Positions 1-5,116 of a stretch of 6,705 nt of DNA are shown here, one piece after another. Made by a program: the position numbers and the translations under genes. Where the stretch lies: contig JAKANG010000084.1 of NCBI GenBank assembly GCA_021812505.1, positions 1-6,705 on the forward strand, read 5' to 3'. Every line of letters starts with the position of its first letter. The stretch's first letter is position 1. The notes under the pieces are model-generated. The model ran no database searches, was not told the origin of the DNA, and saw only the letters and a list, made by a program, of their open reading frames with translations. This stretch comes from Pseudomonadota bacterium. GTDB taxonomy: Bacteria > Pseudomonadota > Alphaproteobacteria > Rhizobiales > Beijerinckiaceae.

Positions 1-920
<920 letters not shown>

Positions 921-931
921 CGAATTTTCAA

Positions 932-960
932 CGCTAGCAGGGAAGGGGCGCACGCGCAAG
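932..960 (-). promoter_or_regulatory. Candidate sigma70-type promoter for thiC
   Basis: On the minus strand CTTGCG (960-955) and CTAGCG (937-932) are separated by exactly 17 bases. They lie just upstream of the riboswitch, so transcription would start a few bases before the aptamer. The -35 box resembles the alphaproteobacterial CTTGAC form; the -10 box is weak. The placement is better evidence than the sequence. Confidence 0.35.
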
Positions 961-1052
961 CAGGGCGCCTTCTGCGCGAAATGGCGGATGCGGAAACGCT
1001 GGCTTCACGCGCCGCCTCGCCGCCAAAGAATGAAACTTTTTGCGGCGCTGGA

Positions 1053-1072
1053 GCCTGCGTCGCGACGCAGGC
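1053..1072. repeat. Perfect 20-bp palindrome
   Basis: GCCTGCGTCGCGACGCAGGC reads identically on both strands, with ten base pairs and no central spacer. It lies about 130 bases upstream of the thiC aptamer and about 200 bases upstream of the plus-strand gene at 1276, in DNA without a gene. A spacer-free palindrome suits a dimeric DNA-binding protein better than an RNA hairpin. No family can be named from the sequence. Confidence 0.7.
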
Positions 1073-1263
1073 GCATGTTCGGCGGATTTCCTTGACGCCG
1101 GGGCGCGCCCATCGCGCCGCTCGTGCTCGCATTTCCCGCGACGCCGCGTCGGCAACGCCGCCCCGATTGCAAAATCCGCCATCCCGGATCAATCTCACGC
1201 TATCGCCAACGGAACGGCCATGTCCGCTCTGGCTGTTTCCGGATGGCGCAGCACGACAAAAGA

Positions 1264-1268
1264 GGAGG
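1264..1268 (+). promoter_or_regulatory. Ribosome binding site fixing the start at 1276
   Basis: GGAGG within a longer GAGGAGGGG run lies 7 bases before the ATG at 1276. It rules out the out-of-frame ATG at 1271, which abuts it. Confidence 0.7.
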
Positions 1269-1275
1269 GGATGGC

Positions 1276-1488
1276 ATGTCGGAGCAGGATGGTCTCACCC
1301 GTCGCGGTCTGTTGGGTTTAGCCGCCGGCGTTTACGGTTTTGGATTCGCCCCTGCGGCCTGGGCGCTCAACCCGCAGCCGCTTCCGCCTGGGATGCGCCG
1401 CGCGCCCACGAAACGGACAAGCAAGGGGAAGCAATCGGGAGCGTCGAGCCCGCAATTGTCGAAACAAAAAAGCAAGAACTTGAAATAG
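1276..1488 (+). CDS. Small Tat-exported protein with LNPQPLPPG motif
   Basis: This 70-residue protein begins MSEQDGLTRRGLLGL. The twin-arginine TRRGLLGL is followed by a hydrophobic stretch (residues 11-29) and an AWA cleavage-type site near 30, which together form a Tat signal peptide. The predicted mature part is only about 40 residues: LNPQPLPPG followed by a tail rich in Lys, Arg, Ser and Gln with no acidic residues. The ATG at 1276 was chosen because GGAGG (1264-1268) lies 7 bases upstream and because it begins the Tat signal. The nearby ATG at 1271 is in another frame and has no spacing from the ribosome site. I recall similar NPQPLPP blocks in short hypothetical bacterial proteins, but know no function. 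It is a lone plus-strand gene between thiC and a minus-strand envelope cluster. Being folded before export as a Tat substrate seems odd for so small and disordered a chain. Confidence 0.75.
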   Translation: MSEQDGLTRRGLLGLAAGVYGFGFAPAAWALNPQPLPPGMRRAPTKRTSKGKQSGASSPQLSKQKSKNLK

Positions 1489-1535
1489 CCATGGGAAGCG
1501 CCACAGGGTTCAACCTGGACTTGAGGCGCTCACGC

Positions 1536-1588
1536 GCCGGCCTTGCCGGCAATTGACGTTCCGCGCGAGGCGCTGCGGCCCTCGCGCG
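1536..1588. terminator. Two GC-rich hairpins after the Tat-signal gene (possible terminator)
   Basis: GCCGGC-CTT-GCCGGC (1536-1550) is followed by CGCGCGAGG (1562-1570), a 9-base loop, and CCTCGCGCG (1580-1588), a perfect 9-bp stem. They sit 48 to 100 bases beyond the stop at 1488, in a gap between convergent genes. Neither has a T-run, so intrinsic termination is not proven. They could instead be 3'-end stability structures. Confidence 0.4.
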
Positions 1589-1649
1589 CAAAGACATGCC
1601 CCGCCCGCGCAGGGGAACGGATGGCGCCCATTGTTGGAGCCGTCCGGAA

Positions 1650-1669
1650 GCCGCCCTGGTTCGGGCGGC
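1650..1669 (-). terminator. Hairpin 10 bases after the end of the minus-strand envelope cluster
   Basis: GCCGCCC (1650-1656), a 6-base loop and GGGCGGC (1663-1669) form a perfect 7-bp stem immediately beyond the TGA at 1682-1680 on the minus strand. Position and strength suit a transcript end. The trailing sequence is TTCC rather than a U-tract, so it is only terminator-like. Confidence 0.45.
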
Positions 1670-1679
1670 GAGACCGATC

Positions 1680-1946
1680 TCACCACGGGAAGCCAAGGTC
1701 CGGGCCCACGGGGACGATATCGCCGACCGGCTCGGCGACGAGGCGGACGTAATCGTCATTGGCATAGACGCGTCGCGGTTTCCGGATGTGCCCCGTGTAG
1801 AGCCAGTAACGGTTCGAGGTCACGAAAAAGGGCAGCGGAACGCCATGCCCGCGATGCACCGTCAGCCGCGACAAAGCGAAAGCAGGGCCGGGCGCCGAAA
1901 ATGCCAGAAAGAGAGCGGCGACAACCGCCATAAAACGCTTGAGCAT
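1680..1946 (-). CDS. Small secreted protein, tandem paralogue A (GDIVPVGPDLG family)
   Basis: This 88-residue protein is of unknown function. Residues 1-24 (MLKRFMAVVAALF to PAFA) form a Sec signal peptide with an AFA cleavage site, leaving about 64 mature residues. The mature part has LTVH, GVPLPFFVTS, a basic aromatic middle and the C-terminal block PVGDIVPVGPDLGFPW. Aligned without gaps to the next gene upstream (2092-2376), about 34 of 58 residues match by eye, so the two arose by tandem duplication. The ATG at 1946 was chosen over one 10 codons upstream because GGAGG precedes it at about 6-7 bases and it opens the signal peptide. It contains no cysteine, so it is neither a lipoprotein nor disulfide-bonded. 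It is probably the last gene of the cluster that starts with the L,D-transpeptidase. Confidence 0.82.
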   Translation of the reverse strand: MLKRFMAVVAALFLAFSAPGPAFALSRLTVHRGHGVPLPFFVTSNRYWLYTGHIRKPRRVYANDDYVRLVAEPVGDIVPVGPDLGFPW

Positions 1947-2091
1947 TGGAACGCCTCCGAAAATTCGCGACGCCATTATCAGGATGTGGCGGCCGCCCGC
2001 TTTCTTTGCAAGCCCCGGATCGGCGTCAGGACGAGATTAGGGCGACGACGGTTAACGCCGCCGCCGCCGTCGTTACGCGTCCATGCGAAGG
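1947..2091. other. Spacer between the two paralogues
   Basis: The 145-base gap contains ACGACGG (2045-2051) and CCGTCGT (2067-2073), an inverted repeat around four GCC triplets, just after the stop of the upstream paralogue on the minus strand. Near the downstream gene the minus strand has GATAAT (1980-1975), a good -10 look-alike, but no -35 at proper spacing. Gene A may therefore be transcribed partly on its own, though this is weak. Confidence 0.35.
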
Positions 2092-2376
2092 TCAATTCCA
2101 CGGCATCGGGCCGAGATCCGGGCCCACGGGAACGATGTCGCCGATCGGGTCCTGAACAAGTCGCGCGTAATTGTCGGAGCGATCGACAGGTCTGGCGGAC
2201 GGGACATCGCCCGGATTGAGCCAGTCGTCGCTCGACGTGACATAGGACGGCAGCGGGACGCCCCGGCGCGGATGCACCGTCAGGGTTGACTGGGCGATGG
2301 CGGGCCCCAGGACCGAGCCGAGGACCGCGGCGGCGCAAAGACCCGCCGCGCCGACCGCCAGAAAGCTCTTACGCAT
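2092..2376 (-). CDS. Small secreted protein, tandem paralogue B (GDIVPVGPDLG family)
   Basis: This 94-residue protein has a signal peptide of about 28 residues (MRKSFLAVGAAG to GPAIA) and a mature part of about 66. Motifs in order are STLTVH, GVPLPSYVTSSDDW, a polar linker, and NYARLVQDPIGDIVPVGPDLGPMPWN. The last block is shared almost exactly with paralogue A, including eleven identical residues, while the middle differs in charge: B is more acidic (DD, DRSDN), A more basic (RKPRR). The start ATG at 2376 has AGAGG about 5 bases upstream. Its ATG follows the LTXXQ gene by only 33 bases, so co-transcription is likely. I do not recognise the family. Being secreted, small and next to periplasmic envelope genes, a structural or periplasmic binding role is possible but unproven. 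Confidence 0.82.
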   Translation of the reverse strand: MRKSFLAVGAAGLCAAAVLGSVLGPAIAQSTLTVHPRRGVPLPSYVTSSDDWLNPGDVPSARPVDRSDNYARLVQDPIGDIVPVGPDLGPMPWN

Positions 2377-2409
2377 CTCAACCTCTTTTCAGGCTTCGGG
2401 CCGCGCGGC

Positions 2410-2874
2410 TCACCTCTGGGCAGAGGGCGCGAAGGAATGGAGGAGCACGGCGAAACTGTGCCTCTGGGCGGGGTCCATGCCAGCGAACAGCGGCGCGGCG
2501 GCGTCGGCCACGCGCTGCAGTTCCTCGCCGCGCGCAATGAGGTCCTTCGCGGCGAGCTTCATTCCGGAGACGACGTCGTCTTTGTCGCGGAAAGCGGCGG
2601 CTTCCTTCATGGATTCCTGCTGGCGGGCGGCGCGGGCGGCGATGACCTCGCGCGCGACCTTCTCGAGATTGTCCCAGTCCTTCTCTTGCGCTGCGGTCAG
2701 ATGCAGCCCGGCCTTGATCGCCGCGATCCGCGCGTCGACGATCGTGGCGCGATCCGCCTCATATTGCTGGGCCTGCTCCTGCGCCGAAGGTTCGGGCGAT
2801 TCGGCCTCCGCCGGACGGACAAGAGGAAAAGCCAGAAGACCCGCCATCGCGGCGGCGGCAAGATGCTTTTTCAT
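2410..2874 (-). CDS. Periplasmic Spy/CpxP-like LTXXQ-motif protein
   Basis: This 154-residue protein has a Sec signal peptide of about 24 residues (MKKHLAAAAMAGLLAF to PAEA) and an almost wholly helical, charged mature part. LTAAQ at residues 59-63, in the context AAIKAGLHLTAAQEKDW, is the motif that names the LTXXQ family. A second copy-like element, MDPAQRHSF, lies at 133-141, matching the two-motif layout of Spy and CpxP. Those proteins are periplasmic chaperones or stress regulators that cradle unfolded clients. A chaperone role here is by family only. A TTG start five codons earlier is possible, but the ATG at 2874 has GAAGAAGGG at good distance and starts the signal peptide cleanly. It lies 82 bases after the L,D-transpeptidase stop and 33 before paralogue B, probably in one transcript. 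Confidence 0.88.
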   Translation of the reverse strand: MKKHLAAAAMAGLLAFPLVRPAEAESPEPSAQEQAQQYEADRATIVDARIAAIKAGLHLTAAQEKDWDNLEKVAREVIAARAARQQESMKEAAAFRDKDDVVSGMKLAAKDLIARGEELQRVADAAAPLFAGMDPAQRHSFAVLLHSFAPSAQR

Positions 2875-2956
2875 GGAGCCCTTCTTCAATTCAGCGGGAG
2901 CGGGGGCGATCGGCGCCGAACATGCCCCGGATTGCAGGAGACGACAAGCCGAAGCT

Positions 2957-3514
2957 TCAAGGCAGCATCACGACCGGCGTTCCGACGTGAACCCGGTTGT
3001 AGAGGTCGATGACGTCCTCATTGAACATCCGGATGCAGCCATGCGATGCGGCGCCGCCGATGGTCGAGCGCATTCTCCGGGTCGATCCGTGAATGGCGAT
3101 GTCGGTTCGGTCGAGCGTGATCGCGCGGGCGCCCATCGGATTGTTCGGCGCGCCGCCCTTCACCCGGTCGGGCAGGAAAGGCTCTTCGATCTTGACTTCG
3201 GGTGGGGGAATCCAGTCCGGCCGGACGAACTTGCCGTTGACCGTCGCCCTTCCGGACCATTCGTCGCCGTGGCGTGGCGCGCCGATCGGATAGGAAACCG
3301 CTTTGCCTCCGCCGAGGACGAAGAACAATTTCCGTTGGTTGGCGTTGATCACGATCGTTCCCGGCGCCGCTTCGGTAACGTAAGGCACGACGGTCCCGGC
3401 CCAGACCGTTTGCGGCAGGACGCACAGGAAGAGAAGGCCGAGGGCCGAAAGCCGCTTGCGAAAAGACGCATTCGGCCGCAGATTTCTGAAAAAGGAATTC
3501 ACGGGAGGAACCAT
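2957..3514 (-). CDS. L,D-transpeptidase, YkuD domain (ErfK/YbiS type)
   Basis: The enzyme cross-links peptidoglycan (3-3 links) or attaches proteins to it in the periplasm through a catalytic cysteine. From the ATG at 3514 it has 185 residues: an N-terminal export segment (basic residues 10-21, hydrophobic 22-39, WAG near 40), then a YkuD domain from about 52 to the end. Seen are TIVINANQRKLFFV, YPIGAPRHGDEWSG, NPMGARAI, IHGS (141-144) and the active-site block SHGCIRM with Cys160 and Arg162, then NEDVIDLYNRV and GTPVVMLP. No LysM or other wall-binding domain is present. The start is uncertain: ATG at 3514 and GTG at 3502 are both in frame and neither has a good ribosome site. The open frame continues upstream, but only as a shadow of the opposite gene. 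It likely heads the minus-strand envelope cluster. Confidence 0.93.
   Translation of the reverse strand: MVPPVNSFFRNLRPNASFRKRLSALGLLFLCVLPQTVWAGTVVPYVTEAAPGTIVINANQRKLFFVLGGGKAVSYPIGAPRHGDEWSGRATVNGKFVRPDWIPPPEVKIEEPFLPDRVKGGAPNNPMGARAITLDRTDIAIHGSTRRMRSTIGGAASHGCIRMFNEDVIDLYNRVHVGTPVVMLP
3504..3508 (+). promoter_or_regulatory. Ribosome binding site of the gene at 3513
   Basis: GGAGG inside GGGAGGAACC ends 4 bases before the ATG at 3513. It selects this start over an in-frame ATG at 3456. The site lies within the first codons of the opposing L,D-transpeptidase gene. Confidence 0.65.
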
Positions 3515-4088
3515 GCTCGGGCGCGCCCTGGTTTTCGCGGCCTGTATCGCGCCGCTTCTGGCGGAAGCCGGGGGAGTTCGCGCCGCGGAAGCGGCGCTCG
3601 ACGGGCTCAAGGATATCGTGCTCCACAGCGCCGACGGCAAGTCAATGGTCATAGGAACCGTGGCCTTCACGCCCAACGGCGACAAGTCGCAGTTCCGGAT
3701 CAATTTCGACGACAGGAAATTCACCCAATATTTTCTTTCCATGCGCGAATTCAAATGCGTCGAGGGCCAGGAAATCCTGTGCCACGTGCCCTATCCCTAT
3801 CCCAGTCCGCAAACCGCATCCGCATCCGATCCGTCCTGGCTCGAACACGCCTTGCTGTTCTTTTACAAGAGGCCGGGGGATTATGGCGCGAAAATGTCCC
3901 ATGGGATCGTCTACAGCCTGACGCCGGCCGCCGGCGGTTTTGCCGGCAAGGCCGAGTCGATCGACCTCGACGAGATCGCCATTCCGCCGGACGACCTTGC
4001 GCACGCCTTTTTCACCGGCGAACATCGCTATCCGATCCCGCCGGGAGACCGTTGGTTCGAAAGCCTGACGATCGAACCCCATCGTTGA
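3513..4088 (+). CDS. Conserved secreted protein of unknown function with CxnC pair
   Basis: This 191-residue protein has a signal peptide of about 25-27 residues (MLGRALVFAACIAPLLAEAG to AAEA). The mature part reads as a compact beta-rich domain: VLHSADGKSMVIGTVAFTP, FRINFDDRKFTQYFLSMREFKC, then CHVPYPYP, WLEHALLFFYKRPGDYGAKM, GIVYSLTP and a C-terminal RWFESLTIEP. Cys81 and Cys90 (FKCVEGQEILC) may form a disulfide in the periplasm. The pattern matches a family of uncharacterised alphaproteobacterial proteins I have seen, with FLSMREFKC, CHVPYPY and LLFxYKRP as hallmarks, but I know no Pfam name or function. The start is fixed by GGAGG. It runs divergently from the L,D-transpeptidase with start codons overlapping in one CATG, suggesting linked evolution or shared control. 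Confidence 0.88.
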   Translation: MLGRALVFAACIAPLLAEAGGVRAAEAALDGLKDIVLHSADGKSMVIGTVAFTPNGDKSQFRINFDDRKFTQYFLSMREFKCVEGQEILCHVPYPYPSPQTASASDPSWLEHALLFFYKRPGDYGAKMSHGIVYSLTPAAGGFAGKAESIDLDEIAIPPDDLAHAFFTGEHRYPIPPGDRWFESLTIEPHR

Positions 4089-4090
4089 CG

Positions 4091-4120
4091 CTTCGCAAGG
4101 CGTTTTCTTGCGAAGACGCC
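4091..4120 (+). terminator. Inverted repeats right after the stop at 4088 (possible terminator)
   Basis: CTTCGCAAG (4091-4099) and CTTGCGAAG (4107-4115) form a perfect 9-bp stem with a 7-base loop, starting 2 bases past the TGA. A second, overlapping stem pairs GGCGTTTTC (4099-4107) with GAAGACGCC (4112-4120) over a TTGC loop with one G-U pair. Only one can form at a time. TATATTGATA follows, not a true U-run. Confidence 0.5.
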
Positions 4121-4167
4121 TATATTGATACTGTTGACACAGCGAGGGGGCGCAAGCCCGTTCCATA

Positions 4168-4608
4168 ATGCGTACGATTGACGACACATCGCCCGGCATG
4201 CCGGACATCAACCCGCGCAAGGTTTGCTTCATCGCCGCCAAGGCCCGCGAATTGTTCAGCGAGGAGGAGGGCGCCAGGCCGGACGCCTCCAACGCCTCGG
4301 ACGATGGCGAGCGCGTCATCCTCACCGATGCCGCCTATGGGCCGATCCGCGCCGAACTCGAGCAATATATCGACGATCTCGACGTGGACGAGGCTGCGGC
4401 GCTCGTCGCCCTGATGTGGGTCGGGCGCGGCGATTTCGAGGCCGGAGACGTCGAGGACGCGGTGGTCCAGGCGCGCGAGCGCGGCCAGACGCCGACGGCG
4501 CAATATCTGCTCGGCGAACCGCTGGTGGCGGATTACCTCGAAGACGCCTTGGCGGCTTTCGGGCATTCCTGCCGGGATTTCGATCTTGGCCCCGAGGCCG
4601 AGGTTTGA
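4168..4608 (+). CDS. DUF3775 domain protein
   Basis: This 146-residue acidic cytosolic protein has no signal peptide or membrane segment. The core from about residue 14 (INPRKVCFIAAKAREL) through YIDDLDVDEAAALVALMWVGRGDFE (67-91) to AAFGHSCRDFD matches my knowledge of DUF3775, whose hallmark is the LVALxWxGRGDF segment. The family is common in alphaproteobacteria and has no established function. The region 31-50 (SEEEGARPDASNASDDGE) is a low-complexity acidic insert or linker. No strong ribosome site precedes the ATG at 4168. An in-frame ATG at 4198 also lacks one and would still keep the domain. It is separated from the upstream gene by a hairpin and followed 65 bases later by the lipoprotein gene, so its operon status is unclear. 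Confidence 0.85.
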   Translation: MRTIDDTSPGMPDINPRKVCFIAAKARELFSEEEGARPDASNASDDGERVILTDAAYGPIRAELEQYIDDLDVDEAAALVALMWVGRGDFEAGDVEDAVVQARERGQTPTAQYLLGEPLVADYLEDALAAFGHSCRDFDLGPEAEV

Positions 4609-4673
4609 CGGTTCTTTGGGGCCATGCGAGATTGGCGCGCCGAAGTGAGGACGAGTCGCCGAGGATTTCCGCC

Positions 4674-5096
4674 ATGACCGCAAGATGGACCAGGTTCGCG
4701 CCGGTAGCGCTTTGTTTATCCGTGGGCGCCTGCGCCAGCATCCCGCCGACCGGGCCGACTGTGACCGCGATCGCCGGATCCCGCGTTTCCAATGGCAAAT
4801 TCGCGCGCGACGACGGCGCGTGCCAGGCGCGGGCTTATGCGGCGACGCAAAGGTCGGCGGCGGCTGGCGGGCAATTCGACCTGCAACACCAATATAATTC
4901 CATCTATTCGGACTGCATGCTCAACCGCGGCTATACGATCTCCGAACAGGTCGTGACCGGCTATTATGGCGGGACGGGACCCTATTACGCCGGACCGGGC
5001 TCATATGCTTACGGAGGCCCCGTCGTGACCTATGGCTGGAGCGGAGGCTGGGGTGGCGGTTGGTATGGCGGCAGGCCCTGGGGCTATGGCTGGTGA
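4674..5096 (+). CDS. Lipoprotein with glycine/aromatic-rich C-terminus
   Basis: This 140-residue protein has a type II signal: basic start MTARWTRF, hydrophobic core, lipobox VGAC with Cys20, then ASIPPTGP. It should be lipidated and, with Ala/Ser after the cysteine, sorted to the outer membrane. The mature N-half (PPTGPTVTAIAGS, FARDDGACQARAYA, then QYNSIYSDCMLNRGY) resembles envelope lipoproteins often annotated as glycine-zipper family, with paired Cys50 and Cys81. The hydrophobic glycine zipper itself is missing. From residue 97 the chain is almost only Gly, Tyr, Trp, Pro and Ser (GYYGG, GWGGGWYGG). The ATG at 4674 was chosen because it starts the signal and has GAGGA 9 bases upstream; the frame is open further up but codes only an arginine-rich shadow. 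Its stop is 3 bases from that of convergent cysN. The role is unknown, perhaps surface structure. Confidence 0.85.
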   Translation: MTARWTRFAPVALCLSVGACASIPPTGPTVTAIAGSRVSNGKFARDDGACQARAYAATQRSAAAGGQFDLQHQYNSIYSDCMLNRGYTISEQVVTGYYGGTGPYYAGPGSYAYGGPVVTYGWSGGWGGGWYGGRPWGYGW

Positions 5097-5116
5097 TCGT
5101 TAGATCCCGCCGCCAT
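5065..5116. terminator. Inverted repeat spanning the convergent stop codons
   Basis: ATGGCGGCAGG (5065-5075) and CCCGCCGCCAT (5106-5116) pair with one mismatch and enclose both the lipoprotein TGA and the cysN TAA in a 30-base loop. The arms are coding on both sides. It could act as a bidirectional transcript end, but the large loop and lack of T-runs make this uncertain. Confidence 0.25.

Larger units (their letters stand above)
921..1275. other. Non-coding stretch between the thiC leader and a small Tat-signal gene
   Basis: About 355 bases hold no convincing gene. Short open frames exist on both strands, but they are arginine/alanine-rich GC artefacts without ribosome sites or recognisable composition. 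The region contains the candidate thiC promoter, a 20-bp perfect palindrome (1053-1072), and a loose inverted repeat just before it (GCCGC at 1019-1023 against GCGGC at 1042-1046, with CAAAG/CTTT extending it imperfectly). The plus-strand promoter for the gene at 1276 must lie here, but I see no good match. Confidence 0.6.

Noticed and set aside
2057..2069. GCC triplet run as a microsatellite
   Set aside because: There are only four triplets, within a hairpin loop region; this is ordinary for such GC-rich DNA.
2875..2889. TTG start five codons upstream for the LTXXQ protein
   Set aside because: The GAAGAAGGG ribosome-site-like run lies between it and the ATG at 2874, and the signal peptide is complete from the ATG.
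3515..3754. N-terminal extension of the L,D-transpeptidase frame to an upstream start
   Set aside because: The added 80 residues overlap the opposite-strand secreted protein and would place the export signal internally. The signal begins just after the ATG/GTG at 3514/3502.
2297..4168. 623-codon plus-strand open frame, the longest in the window
   Set aside because: It crosses the LTXXQ gene, the L,D-transpeptidase and, out of frame, the secreted protein at 3513. All three have strong motifs or signals, while this product is arginine/alanine-rich with no domain.
4134..4169. TTGACA as a -35 box before the DUF3775 gene
   Set aside because: No acceptable -10 box lies 16-18 bases downstream; the nearest AT-rich hexamer overlaps the start codon at 24 bases.
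4224..4673. Upstream extension of the lipoprotein frame
   Set aside because: The extra residues are an out-of-frame shadow of the DUF3775 gene, and the lipoprotein signal requires the start at 4674.
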